Assembly: GCA_017979445.1 (NCBI GenBank)
Contig: CM030718.1
Location: forward strand, 25,291,021-25,355,020
Reading direction: 5' to 3'
Length of the DNA: 64,000 bases
Origin: Akebia trifoliata
Taxonomy: Eukaryota; Streptophyta; Magnoliopsida; Ranunculales; Lardizabalaceae
A program made the position numbers and the translations under genes. A model generated the notes under the pieces. The model saw only the letters and a program-made list of their open reading frames with translations. It made no database searches and was not told where the DNA came from. Shown here piece after piece: positions 1 to 10,362 of this stretch (position 1 is the first letter of the stretch; each line of letters starts with the position of its first letter).

Positions 1-107
1 CAAGTTAGAGTGCTGGATGGTTTGCATCCACCACCTGATAGGGCAGTTATAAGAGAAGGAAGGATGATGAAGAGAAGAGAAAGAAAAGGTTGAGCTGCAT
101 GAGCCAT
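1..107 (-). CDS. Kiwellin / ripening-related-like protein, N-terminal part, cut by window edge
   Basis: The reverse strand reads ATG at 107 into 35 codons and runs off the window start. The first five residues, MAHAA, and a hydrophobic signal-peptide core are nearly identical to the complete paralog at 7403-7915, followed by the same first-cysteine motif (GCKPS). The product should be a small secreted cysteine-rich protein of the kiwellin family (double-psi beta-barrel fold; apoplastic defence is the known role of some members). The rest lies outside the window, so integrity cannot be judged. The 5' flank (108-171) matches the paralog's leader, but a foldback element starts near 172 and pushes the ancestral TATA box about 500 bp away. 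Confidence 0.85.
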   Translation of the reverse strand, partial: MAHAAQPFLSLLFIILPSLITALSGGGCKPSSTLT

Positions 108-171
108 AGTAAAAGAACAAGATTCGGTTAGTTGTTTGATGTGAGAAATGATGAGGGAGTGATGGGTATAT

Positions 172-672
172 GAATAATTTACCAAAACGGTAGAGTTTTT
201 GAAATTATTTACCAAAACGGTACACTATTCAAAATATTTCCGAAAACGGTAAAAATATTTCCGAAAACGGTAATTTTACCGTTTTCGGAATTAATTTTTT
301 TTACCAAAATGGTAAAAACAGTAAAATATATTTTTTTATACCGAAAATACCCTTTTTTTGTTTTACATATGTATTTATAATTTAAAACTTAAAAAAATGA
401 AAATCCAAATAAAAAAATTCACTGTCTTTCGGTAATCCAACAATCATATGTATTTACAATTTTTTTTTTTACCGAAATCAATTTTATTTTCGTAATTTTA
501 GTCAAAAAATAAAAAGGGTATTTTCGGTATAAAAAAATACATTTTACTGTTTTTACCGTTTTGGTAAAAAAAATTAATTCCGAAAACTGTAAAATTACCG
601 TTTTCGGAAATATTTTGAATAGTGTACCGTTTTGGTAAATAAACGAAAAATTGTGCATGTTTTGATAAATCT
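172..672. mobile_element. Foldback/MITE with repeated TTACCNAAACGGTA-type palindromes, in a kiwellin promoter
   Basis: Two arms of about 200 bp are inverted copies of each other (about 175-375 and 440-670). They are built from short palindromic motifs such as ttaccaaaacggta and ccgaaaacggtaa. There is no coding capacity. The ancestral promoter sequence, seen beside the paralog at about 7971-7983 and 9819-9862, resumes at about 672 (ctatttatattg), so this is an insertion. Its superfamily cannot be settled because the outer ends and target-site duplication are blurred. Confidence 0.7.
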
Positions 673-774
673 GCCTATTTATATTGTATTCTTGAGGAGA
701 TATTTGGAATTTTTTATTATGAAGAATAGTCAAAGTCACAATCACGACAGTCAAGGGATTTATGTTCAGAGATC

Positions 775-1043
775 AAGATAAACCAAGGGATTGGCCTAGT
801 GGCAAGCCAAGAAACTTGATACCTTACTCCTCAATGAGGGTAGGTCAAGTGTTCCAAACCCCACAAAGCAATGAATTCCTTGGGGTCACAATGAATTCAT
901 TGGGGCCAGCGTCCACGGTCTGGTTGACCCTCAAACTCAATCAATTGCATGTAGGTTTTTTCAATAGGGCGGTACATGTGACCATGGAATTAGTCTCATA
1001 CAAAGGGTGGGGATGCCCACGATAAGATAATAATAATAATAAT
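775..1043 (+). mobile_element. tRNA-derived SINE
   Basis: A pol III A-box-like motif (ttggcctagtggcaag, 791-806) is followed 40 bp later by a B-box-like motif (ggtcaagtgttccaaaccc, 843-861). A tRNA-unrelated body comes next, and the 3' end is a (taa)n tail (about 1026-1043). This is the normal layout of a plant SINE. The 87-codon open frame across it is incidental. Boundaries are approximate. Confidence 0.6.
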
Positions 1044-1111
1044 TCAATGATCAAGACAAGTGAGAAATAACATAAATGCTATTTGAGGAGCCGGTTTACC
1101 TGTTAAAGTTA

Positions 1112-1302
1112 GTTAAGAAATTTGTATGCTAAGCTGATGAACCAATGGCAGGTTGCCACATGTATTAAAGAAGCAAGACTGATTGGTTGGTGGCATGGAG
1201 AGAGAATTTATGGACGTTTAAGGAGATCAGATTTTAAGTGCCTTTTTAATACACATGGCAACCTGACATTGGTTCATCAGCTTAGCACGAGAATTTCTTA
1301 AC
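1112..1302. mobile_element. Foldback MITE, about 190 bp
   Basis: The left end (gttaagaaatttgtatgcta) and the inverted right end (gttaagaaattctcgtgcta) match over about 60 bp, covering gctgatgaaccaatg and ggttgccac. It could form a near-complete hairpin. It has no open frame and no convincing target duplication. Confidence 0.7.
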
Positions 1303-1330
1303 AACAAATTCGTACTCGATTAATAGTGTT

Positions 1331-1630
1331 GGGAGTGGATCCTCTGTAGCGAGTTTTCCCTGTAACACCTTGTAGGGTTTTTTTAACGGTTAGGAGAATA
1401 CCAAGTCAGCTAAAAAGAAAAAACAAATCATTGAAAATTTGTTTAATATTGAAGGTTCAGTGACCATCCATTTTAAATGTGTTGGATCATCACAGATTTT
1501 TTTTATTGAATCAGATCTAAGACCTAAACAGTACTAGAGGGCCGTGGTGTTATATTTTTTCTTACTTTATTAGTTTCTGCACTGTGGATAAAGTGCTACA
1601 GGGAAAACTTGCTACGTAGGATCTGCTCCC
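1331..1630. mobile_element. Mutator-type (MULE) MITE, 300 bp, with 9-bp target duplication
   Basis: The terminal inverted repeats start gggagtggatcctctgtagc and gggagcagatcctacgtagc and stay similar for about 40 bp. Perfect 9-bp direct repeats AATAGTGTT flank it at 1322-1330 and 1631-1639. Nine-base target duplication with long TIRs is the Mutator signature. It is non-coding. Confidence 0.88.
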
Positions 1631-1849
1631 AATAGTGTTGGTATCAAATAGTGTAAGTAATAAATTTATTGATTTTGGCTCCTCAATCCCTGCAAATTCC
1701 ATATCCTTTGTCAATTTTGAAAAAAACTTTAAAGCGGGCAGCCAACTGCAAAATTTTGAAAGAATCCTTTTCCTTGGATTACACATAGCCTCTTCAAGTA
1801 GGTATCCCCAATTATTGATGAAAAATGGGGATGTGAATTAAATACGATA

Positions 1850-1998
1850 AGTCATAATGGGAACAGGTTTCATCAAAATTTTGAAGTGGGTTGCCCACTT
1901 CAAAGTCAGAAGTGTCAATTTTGAAGTCATAATGGGAACAGGTTTCATCAAAATTTTGAAGTGGGTTGCCCACTTCAAAGTCAGAAGTGTCAATTTTG
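1850..1998. repeat. Recent tandem duplication of a 75-bp unit
   Basis: Two essentially identical 75-bp copies (1850-1924 and 1925-1998) begin agtcataatgggaacaggtt. Each holds a small palindrome (gaagtgggttgcccacttc). The unit lies at the end of a low-copy inverted-repeat family, with ttgaa-rich ends around cttggattacacat, that is also seen at about 6125-6315 and as end fragments near 30430 and 36825. Confidence 0.9.
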
Positions 1999-4900
1999 GA
2001 AAGAATTAGTCGACTACCTTCTTTTCTAAATGAGAGAGATTCTCTCTTATTCCTGACACGTCGTAATTTGTTGGCTTAAAACCTTCCCAATTTTAGTTGC
2101 AACCCTACGTGCATCCCTTTACCCAATGTTTTCAGTATAATAAATTAGAGGGATGATTATCTCGAGTCAACTACCCAATAGATTTCTTTCCTTGGATATT
2201 GTAGTCGGGAATTAATTTTATGCCGTTACAAAGATGTATTTATGAAAAATCGAAATAGCAAAGATAATATAATCGCACAAAACATGAGGATTTACAAGTT
2301 TATAAACCTGGAGATCCTACCCCTACAAATCTCACTTGAAAGGAAAATAACAAAAACAACTATGTTGAATGTGATTGAAATTGTCAAAGAAAATCTTTTA
2401 AAGACTCCTTGTGAAAGAATTGAACCTCCAATTTTAAGTCTTTGACTTGGAGATTATTCTTAAATGCTTTTATTTGAAGTCATCAAAAGACAAGTTAAGA
2501 AGAGACATAAATGTTACCTAAGGAATCGGTCTACCATTTAGCAAAATAACAGGGAAAATGGAATTGAATAAGAGAATGGGTCAGTCTACCCTTGCTAGGG
2601 AACGGATTTGTAATGCCATGAAGTTTTATTACATAAATCGAGGAATTAAGTCAACTATATTGACCTATTTTCTTTTTAAATTTTAAAAAATATATATTAA
2701 AAATAAATCTTGATATTATCGATCTAAAATAAGGATTTGCTAAAAGGAGAATTTAACAAATGAAATGTATAATTCAAAGAACCTTACGATGATTATGATC
2801 GAAGAATTAAAATATTTAGTTAAAGTAGATAAAATTCAAAATTTTATAGGAAGTTTTTTTGATCAAATGAACATTATCATTGAATTCAAAAATATCAAAA
2901 AACATAGTTTTGACTGCCAACATGCTTAAATCCAATTTTAATATGATAAGTTAGGAAAATATTAATTTTATTAAGAAAACTTAGGATGTAAGGGATATTA
3001 TTGTCAATAGAAAAAATCTGTAAGGAATTTCGAAAATTCGAGTTACACAGTTCGAATTGGTCTAATGTAATGGATATAACAGAAAAAAAAAATATGAAAA
3101 AAATATTATTTTATTATTTTATTATTATTAAAATATTAAAATAATTTTTTATTATAAAATTGGATTTAATTATAATTATTTATATAAGAGGGATAGATTT
3201 GAAATCACTAAGTGTGTTAAAGAGGTGAGGTGTAATTAATATAAATATAAATATTATTATATTATATTATATTATATTATATTATATTATATTATAATAT
3301 ATTATAAGTTATAAATGTGTTAACATATTATATAACAAAGTTTATTCATTTTATATATTATTATATATTATAATCTTAGTTCATGTTCTTCATTTCCCAC
3401 GAGAGAGAAGTAGAGAAAAAGACGAGTGGATTTTGATAGTGGATTCGTTTACATTACCTTCGATCGGGATTTAAACATGTTTCAAGCATGAACTAAGATT
3501 TGACACTGAAGAACAAAATATCTACAATTTCGAGATTTACTTAATCACTAAAATATTTTGTCGAATCACTAAGAAAATTAGTTAGAAAAATCATTTTAAT
3601 GTCATAGGGACGGGTAAAACTCAATTGTAAAGATAAGAAACTTATAATTTCAAATTCGTAATATAGTTTTCAATGAAACCTATTTTAGTTCAATTTTGAT
3701 AGTTAGTTTTAAATTTATTATGATTTAAATTCAAAATCTATGCATCGAATTGTAAAATAATTTGTTTTATATCTTTTCTTGAATATTTTAATATTGTGAA
3801 ATAAAAATAAATGAATTTTGATAAGTGTAACTAGAAAATTAATTTGTTTAACAAATTGATTTTTATAATAATTTTCGTAGAGTATTCATTTTAAAAATAG
3901 TTAAAACGTCTTATTTTGAAAGTGTATTTTTATTGGATAATATTCTATTAAAAAATAATCAATGTTTAAATTTAAATGAAATCAAGAATGAAAGTTTCGA
4001 TTGATTAGAATCGAGAATGGGATTCTCGACTGTATGTGTTTGTGTTGAGAAATTTTCAAATTTATAGTATTTTTAAATACTGTGCAGTAGAACATGGGAT
4101 ACAATTATGATAGTAACCGTATTATGGTGTACATAGATGTTTACTGTTTTATGATTTACTATTGTTGATATACTACTGCGTGTTTATAATTCGAGAATAC
4201 TTAGAAAGATCATCACACTTGCAAATTTATTTTGATTTATTTCAAATGTATGTATATATATATATATATATATTATTCATTAAAAGGATAATAAATACTT
4301 ATACGATTAATCGGTAGCTCTTTCAAAAAATAACAAATTAATTTAGAATAATAGGAATTTGAAATTCTTTCTACTAGTATGGGATACCATTTGAAAATAC
4401 TATTGTATCTATTATTCGAGATATTATTATCTTATCTTTATTCGAAAATAACAAATTATACTATAAATATGATTTATATATGACTAGATTAATTGAGGAC
4501 ACATGCATACCACAGAATAACAATGAAGTTTATAATAATCAAATGATTGATCTTTGTTAAGGATTAACGACCAACTTGAGTTGAAAAAAAACGATCAATC
4601 AATTATGATAAATTGTCAAATCGACCATAAAATCAGGAACCAATGGTGAGTTCTACATTGGTTAAATATTGGAGTATTGATATACAAATCGGTACTTTTG
4701 TATCAATCATGTACCTCGTTATTCTTATCAAGTATATTATCAATATTGATATTTTTATGATATGTTTATATTTCATTTGTTTTATTATTAGATGAAAATA
4801 TTTTATTATTATTTTATTAAAGATTATTATATTTTGAATGTTATTTGTTCCTGTTTACTTATTTAAAAACATGTATTATTCGTAATAGATTAGTTTGTTT

Positions 4901-5622
4901 ATCTATTCATAGATGTCCCAACTATCGATATGTATATTTCTGATGGAGAATATTATATAAAAGGATCGCAAGATTAGAATGATGAGCATTATTTTTTATT
5001 ATATATGAGCTGAGATTGGAATTTAATAGAACTATTTTGTATAGTTTTGAACTTCTTTATATATATAAAATTATGTGTATATGTCCAAAGAGTAAGAGTT
5101 AGTATATATGGCATGGACAACTGTTGATCGATATGAGATATGTATTTGATCTATGTACACTTTTACAATATACTAATAGTTATATATTTTAAAGTAATGT
5201 ATATTCGTTATGATATGATGGTTGGAATGCAGTGGATATATAGATTTTGATTATACAGGTATATTTCTAAATGTGAAAATTATTCATAAGTTCAATTTTT
5301 AGGAAAAAATCTATCAAAATTACTTGTAAGAAATTCATATCGTATTTAAGTTTTGAAAATATTGATTTTGAGTTTTTTTTATTTCTCGCTCCATCTTTGA
5401 GATTTGAGAAAATTTAGATCCCAAATCGGGGGCAATGACAAAATCCTCTGTAGTGCGTCTTCCCTATCGAAGTCTTAAAATATTAAGGAATGCTATACTG
5501 GACAAAGAAAAATGTTGGAATGTTTTTGTTATACATTGTGTCTAAGTTGCATGAAATTTGAATGACTTATTATCATATCTTCTCGTCTCATCCCTGTGCA
5601 TGTTAAAAGTCGTTAGTGATTA
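1999..5622. other. AT-rich intergenic sequence without recognisable gene
   Basis: No frame on either strand looks like a gene; the 67-codon frame at 2242 lacks any family signal. It contains an (ATTAT)n microsatellite at about 3253-3304 and a (TA)n tract at about 4253-4271. Short stretches resemble sequence near 1050 and 22625 (gatcaagacaagtga with ataaatgctat), which suggests decayed shared repeats. Confidence 0.6.
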
Positions 5623-5909
5623 CACTATGAGAAAACTAGAAAATTCGACAGAATAAATTGACGAGCAAAGGCCTACGAATTTTAGAAATTGAATTCTGAC
5701 AGTCTTAGATTGTCGAAATTCTTGAGATTCTCATATTTGACGGTTTAGAGTTGTCGAATTTCTTCCATCCTTTATTAATTTGACAGTTTCGGCTAGTCAA
5801 AAAAAAAAATTGACAATGAAAATTCGACACCAATTTGACCTCTTGGTCCATCGAATTTTATGAAATTTGATGGCCCAAGGCAGTCAAATTTGGGCTTTTT
5901 CACATTGTG
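5623..5909. mobile_element. Miniature CACTA (En/Spm) element, 287 bp
   Basis: The left end reads CACTATGAGAAAA and the inverted right end CACAATGTGAAAA. A 3-bp target duplication TTA lies on both sides (5620-5622, 5910-5912). The interior is made of repeated subterminal motifs (aattcgacag, atttgacag, gtcgaattt) in both orientations, as expected for CACTA transposase-binding regions. It is non-coding, so non-autonomous. Confidence 0.85.
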
Positions 5910-6929
5910 TTAGAATTTTTCTTTGGAGAATTTTCATGGTCATTAAATGCATTTTTTTTATTTGGTAAACTTTATTAAATTATCTCTGAGAATAATTACA
6001 AGTAATATCATCAAAAATAATTTTCAAAAGTTTTTTAAGAATGGAATCAACCTCCTCAATTACAAAATGCAAATTATGTCAATAAAAGTTAGCAAATAGA
6101 GTTATATTACATGGAAAATACTTTGAAGAGGTCATCCCACTTCAAAATTTTGGTACAATCCTCTTGTTTGGATTACACATGGTGCCTCCAAGAAGGTAAT
6201 TTTAATATATATTAAAAAAAAAAATAGGGGTGTAATATAAATACAAAAAGCCATGTGTGATGTTATGAGGAGGGTTACTCTAAAATTTTGAAACAGCCTG
6301 GTCGCTCAAAGTTGGACTCTACCATTTATCTTTCTTATTTCTTAATTTTTGCTATAGAAAATGTTCTTTAATGAAAATATTTGATGTAGAAAAAAAGTAA
6401 AAAACCTTGAGATATGAAAATCGTTCTTTCTCTTCATATCTAATCCGTTCATTGATCCTAAACAATTTCTAGAAGCTCTCTAGTGAAAGAGATCCCTATA
6501 GTAAAATCTTTGGTACTGTGTCTCCAAGGGAAGATGGGAGAAGATACACTAATGATCACCATCACAACTAATCCCTAGGAAACTTGTATTTCCATTCCAG
6601 TTGTTGGACAACTGACAAGCCCAGATACGATGGGTGTGTTGCTAGTTCAACCAATAAATTAAGGACTTAAAACAATCAAACAAAAAAAAAAAAAAAACCC
6701 CCACTATTTGGATTAATGTAGCCAATGGTATCTGGGTCATTATTTTATCAATTTTTTTTTTTTTAAAATTTACATTTCAATTTAAATATATAAATTCTTG
6801 ATTTTTCTTTTTGAAGATCTTGTCTCCAAAACTCTAATTTGAAAATCAAGAATTTTTTGCCGTGGATTGAAGACTAGGGTATTTAGTTAAGTTTCTGGTA
6901 AGACTCGCGTACAGTAATCCATGAGTATT
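5910..6929. other. Non-coding spacer with an old inverted-repeat fragment
   Basis: No gene is visible. About 6125-6315 resembles the element around 1700-2000, sharing ggattacacat flanked by inverted aaaattttga motifs. Poly-A and poly-T runs at about 6682 and 6754 may mark decayed retroposon ends. Confidence 0.5.
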
Positions 6930-7201
6930 AGGTACAATGGCCAGGATCTCCTTCCAAAAAGGAGAAGTCTTGAGTTTAAAGTTCAAACCCCTCGTTGGCC
7001 ACTCACAGGGCTTTATCCCAGCTTACTTGATATGTGTGATTTGTGGCATATTGCACGTACTTGGGGATTGGGATGAGAGATGGTATTCTAAGTATTAAGG
7101 ATATGGGTTAGATATGGTGTTTTAAGAGGCCAGTAATTTTACCCTACTAGTTGGGGCCTACGGTCCAGACATCCATCATTAAAATAATAAATAAATAAAA
7201 C
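6930..7201 (+). mobile_element. SINE-like element (related copy at about 12250-12385)
   Basis: A B-box-like sequence (agttcaaacccctcg, about 6982-6996) follows an A-box-like tggccaggatct, and the 3' end is A-rich (aataaataaataaaac). Blocks downstream of the B box (ctcgttggccactcacaggg, ctagttggggcctacg) recur with changes at about 12285-12360 (ctcgttagcaacccataggg, ctagttgggcctacg). The two are therefore members of one dispersed family. Ends are approximate. Confidence 0.5.
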
Positions 7202-7402
7202 TAAAACCTCATTAATACAACAGTCAAGTAGGGCAAACCTTTTGTTTGCTTTTATTTAATCATGGAAAGAGCCAACCATCCACTCACACCACTAGACAAC
7301 TAAACTAGCTGATATCTCCATTTATTCTAACCATACTATCTAGTGAAAAAGAAATTACAAGAGAAACAAACCAAACACCACAAATCTTGTAGGGGTGCCC
7401 AC

Positions 7403-7915
7403 CTAGACCATGGACCATGTGATGTCCACCACACCCAAATTTATATCAAGCCCCAAGGCGTGCCACACGGCATTGGAACCATCAACAATGTTCTTGGCGC
7501 ATGGACCTTGGTACGCATGCTCCACGTCACAGCCGTGCCTAGAGTCACACTCATCAACCACCTTAGCAGTTGTAGTCCTTCCATTTTTAGCTCTTATTTT
7601 GATCTTCTTTCCGCATCTGCTGCCATGTGCGTACCATCCAGTGGACAATGCAACTACACGTTCAGCGTTCATATGGTATCTGTTATCACACTTTGAAGGG
7701 CCTCCACCATCACCACCTTTCTCAAAATTATTATTAGTAAGACGGGCATGTGTGGAAGGTGTGACTGGAGGTGAGCATGTGTAAGTTGGATGGGTTTTGC
7801 CTCCCCTGCAAGTTAGAGTGCCAGACGGTTTGCATCCATCACCTGCTAGGGCAGTTATAAGAGAAGGAAGGATGATGAGGAAAAGAGACAGAAAAGATAG
7901 AGCTGCATGAGCCAT
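7403..7915 (-). CDS. Kiwellin / ripening-related protein-like secreted protein
   Basis: This is a complete single-exon frame of 170 residues. Residues 1-24 form a signal peptide (MAHAA start, Leu/Ile-rich core). The mature part has eight cysteines (28, 36, 47, 76, 101, 123, 129, 139). It carries the family landmarks PSKCDN (73-78), STGWY (91-95), AKVVDECDS (117-125) and the C-terminal ITWSMV. Kiwellins fold as a double-psi beta-barrel and are exported to the apoplast; maize KWL1 binds a fungal chorismate mutase, but no partner can be inferred here. The length fits the shorter ripening-related-protein class rather than full kiwellin, which is near 210 residues. The start is fixed by the signal peptide and by the paralog at 1-107. 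Upstream, a MITE and then a LINE abut the TATA box, so expression may be altered. Confidence 0.9.
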   Translation of the reverse strand: MAHAALSFLSLFLIILPSLITALAGDGCKPSGTLTCRGGKTHPTYTCSPPVTPSTHARLTNNNFEKGGDGGGPSKCDNRYHMNAERVVALSTGWYAHGSRCGKKIKIRAKNGRTTTAKVVDECDSRHGCDVEHAYQGPCAKNIVDGSNAVWHALGLDINLGVVDITWSMV

Positions 7916-7974
7916 AGTGAGAGAACAAGATTTGATTGGTTGTTTGTGTGAGAAATGAGGAGGGAGTGAAGGGT

Positions 7975-7982
7975 ATTTATAT
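7975..7982 (-). promoter_or_regulatory. Probable TATA box of the kiwellin-like gene
   Basis: The reverse strand reads TATAAATA about 60 bp upstream of the ATG at 7915, a normal plant TATA distance once a short leader is allowed for. The box is inside the 9-bp target site (ATTTATATT) that the MITE at 7984 duplicated, so a second copy of the motif lies on the far side of the MITE. Confidence 0.6.
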
Positions 7983-7983
7983 T

Positions 7984-8214
7984 AAGTCCTGATAAAATAA
8001 CTCGCCAGATGGCATACTCAAGCGACTCACTGACATGGACAAGTTTGAAAACTGTAGATCTTTCCGACACAGGATACACAGCTCGCTAGGGAGACACCTT
8101 TTTATGGAGAACTGCAATCATGTATAGCGAGGCATATGGATCTACGGTTCTGAACTTGTCCACATCAGTGAGTCTATTGAGTATGCCATCTGGCGAGTCA
8201 TGTTATTGGAACTC
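7984..8214. mobile_element. Mutator-type MITE, 231 bp (family M1, copy 1)
   Basis: The perfect 9-bp target duplication ATTTATATT is at 7975-7983 and 8215-8223. The inverted ends (aactcgccagatggcatact and gactcgccagatggcatact) continue for about 60 bp. The core has the family's paired gatctac and gtgtatc-type motifs. Relatives, family M1 here, occur at 26045, 26515, 35415, 36300, 52297, 56556, 62768 and 63655. It is non-coding. Confidence 0.88.
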
Positions 8215-8221
8215 ATTTATA

Positions 8222-9818
8222 TTTTTTTTTTGATAAGTAGCAATATATTCATATGAAAAGAAAATAATACTAGGCCAATCGAGGTGACCATCCTAGCAAG
8301 ACCTTACAAAAAGATGCTACTCACCAGAAATATAAAGCATCCCATCCCAGTTATAAATAAAATCTTCGAAGAAGATCTCTCTAAATTCTCTAAAAACTTT
8401 GGACCAACAAAACAAAAGGCCCAAAATGGAAATAATTGTTTCTGTGCCATATTTTTTATTCCTCTCAAAGATACGGCCATTTTTCTCTCGTCACACCCCC
8501 CCAACATATTGCGAATGGTGTAATACTCCAAAGTAACCTCTTCATGCCACCAAACGAACATCCACTCGATGTCCAACTCGTGAAAAGGTCCTTTATTGTT
8601 TTGGACAAGCAAGTTAATATACCAAATAACTTAAGGAAATGTGCCCAAATTCCATATGTGAATTTGCAATGAAGGAGTAGGTGATCTGAAGATTCCCCAT
8701 TATCCATACATAGAATGCAACAGTTTGCCCCATACCACCTACGTCGCATCAAAAAATCCGTCATTTGGATCCTTCCTAAAGAAGCTGTCCATGTGAAGAA
8801 AGCAACTCTACTTGGCACCTTCGGGCCCCAAATTGATTCATATGGGAAGGAGATATCACCATCATCATTACACAAGGAATGGTAGAAAGAACGCACTGAG
8901 AACCTACCATCCACACTCTCTCATCCTCCCGATCCCTACGGAGCTCAAAGCACGAAGCAACATCAATTACTCTACCAACCTCTGCCAATTCCAAGCCGTC
9001 AAGACCCCTTCTGAAACCAAAGTCCCAAGCCCATTCGCCGTCTATCAATCTTCGGAATGCTATGATAGGAAACCCTTTTTTCGCGGATATGGAATACAAA
9101 GAAGGAAACAACTCCATAAGGGGTTGATTATTGCACCAAATATCCTCCCAAAATCTAACTTTGTTCCCTTGACCCACTTTGAATTTAAGCCTCGACTTGA
9201 ATAGAGAAATGATTTTCATAATACATTTCCACATCCCACAACAATACGGGTGTCTAACTGGGCCACTCTCCCACCCTGTTCGCCTAGCCCCATATTTTCC
9301 TTCTATCACCTGTCTCCACAAGTTATTGCCATCAGACCCAAACTTCCATAACCACTTCCCTTTCAACGCTAGATTCATTGTTCCGAGTCTTCTAATCCCG
9401 AGGCCACTCTTTTTCTTGTCTGAGCAAACTTGTTTCCAATTAACTAAATGATGCTTTCTACCCCCACCTCTGTCATGCCATAAGAAATTACGAAACAACT
9501 TATCCAGCCTTAACTCCACACTACGGGGCAAAGTCAACACAGATAAAAAATAGACTGGGATACTAGATAGGACACTTTTAATCAAAGTCAACTTGCCCCC
9601 CTTGGACAGATAATTTGCTTGCCAAATCACGAGTTTTTTCTCAACTCTCTCTACTATCGGCTCCCAAATCGACACCATCCTCTATGGGGCCCCCAACGGA
9701 ATCCCCAAATAAGATGAGGGCAAGCTATCCACATGCCAACCCAACGAGGCCGCAAGTAAGGAAACACACCTGACCTTGTCGACCGAAAGTACCTTGCTTT
9801 TCCTCATATTAATTGGAG
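8222..9818 (-). mobile_element. 5'-truncated LINE (L1-type), inserted behind the kiwellin promoter
   Basis: On the reverse strand the element ends in a poly(A), seen as a T-run at 8222-8231, preceded by a short 3' UTR. Its body is the end of a LINE reverse-transcriptase ORF. The ancestral promoter sequence (ggagatatttggaatttt) resumes at about 9819, as in the other kiwellin copy at 698. The 5' part (endonuclease and most of the RT) is missing, as usual for LINE insertions. The target duplication is not clear because the poly(A) abuts the MITE's own duplicated site. Confidence 0.82.
8465..9678 (-). pseudogene. LINE reverse-transcriptase C-terminus plus zf-RVT domain, broken
   Basis: Two overlapping frames (8776-9678 and 8465-8914) together form the region after the RT palm. 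Landmarks are the thumb-like segment WQANYLSKGGKLTLIKSVL, then FRNFLWHD, WKQVC and GLGIRRL. The zinc-binding zf-RVT part (WGPKVPSRVAFFTW, CILC, SDHLLLHC) follows. A frameshift near 8905-8914 separates the frames, and a stop codon lies just upstream of 9678 within recognisable RT sequence (SLPSSYLGIPLGAP). It is therefore dead. No RNase H follows before the poly(A). Confidence 0.88.
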
Positions 9819-10259
9819 ATATTTGGAATTTTTTTTATTATGAAGAATAGTCAAAGTTCAAAGTAAACCTCTAATAGGATTAAATAGGTGCATGTTAGAT
9901 CCTTTACACATGTGGGTCCATATTCAAGAAGACATAACCTTACCGGCACGTGCAAGTGGGTTTGACTTGAGTTGACTTCACTTAGTGGCGTTTGGGTATT
10001 ATATTTGATCGGCAGATTACTATGACTAGCCTTATGTTTCCTGTTTATGACTTTATGGGTTCGCTAGGTTCGGAAGGGAGCGGATTCTTTGTGGTCCGTT
10101 TTTTCTGTGGCTTTTCCTCTAGAGAACAACAAATTGAAAATAATAATTATTATTATTACAACTCAGCCCGTAGTCATGGTTTAGAGTAAATTTGAAAAAA
10201 AAAAAGAAAGAAGGATGGTTGAATGCACATGGTTTTAGTATGTGGTTGGGTATGCGGCA
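9819..10259. other. Displaced distal promoter/spacer of the kiwellin-like gene
   Basis: Positions 9819-9862 match 698-742 (ggagatatttggaatttt ... gaagaatagtcaaag), the sequence upstream of the first kiwellin copy, so this is the original 5' flank now about 1.8 kb further from the gene. No gene is seen; the 65-codon frame at 9992 has no family signal. Confidence 0.6.
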
Positions 10260-10362
10260 AACGTAACAAAGGCATAAAATCACACATCTTTTTCATGTGT
10301 ATACATCTTTTTCATGTGTATCCCAATGAAAAAGATTTATGATTTTGTGCTCTTGTCACATC
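10260..10362. mobile_element. Small foldback element, about 100 bp
   Basis: The left arm (gtaacaaaggcataaaatca) and the inverted right arm (gtgacaagagcacaaaatca) flank a core with a short internal repeat of catctttttcatgtgtat. It abuts and truncates the 5' end of the Copia LTR that begins at about 10363. Confidence 0.55.

Noticed and set aside
843..861. tRNA-like B box
   Set aside because: No cloverleaf or complete tRNA can be drawn; explained by a SINE. The same applies to about 6982 and 37649.
762..1025. 87-codon frame MFRDQDKPRDWPSG...
   Set aside because: It overlaps a SINE with A box, B box and (taa)n tail; coding is incidental.
7343..7784. Plus-strand frames of 117 and 124 codons opposite the kiwellin gene
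   Set aside because: They are shadows of the real minus-strand gene.
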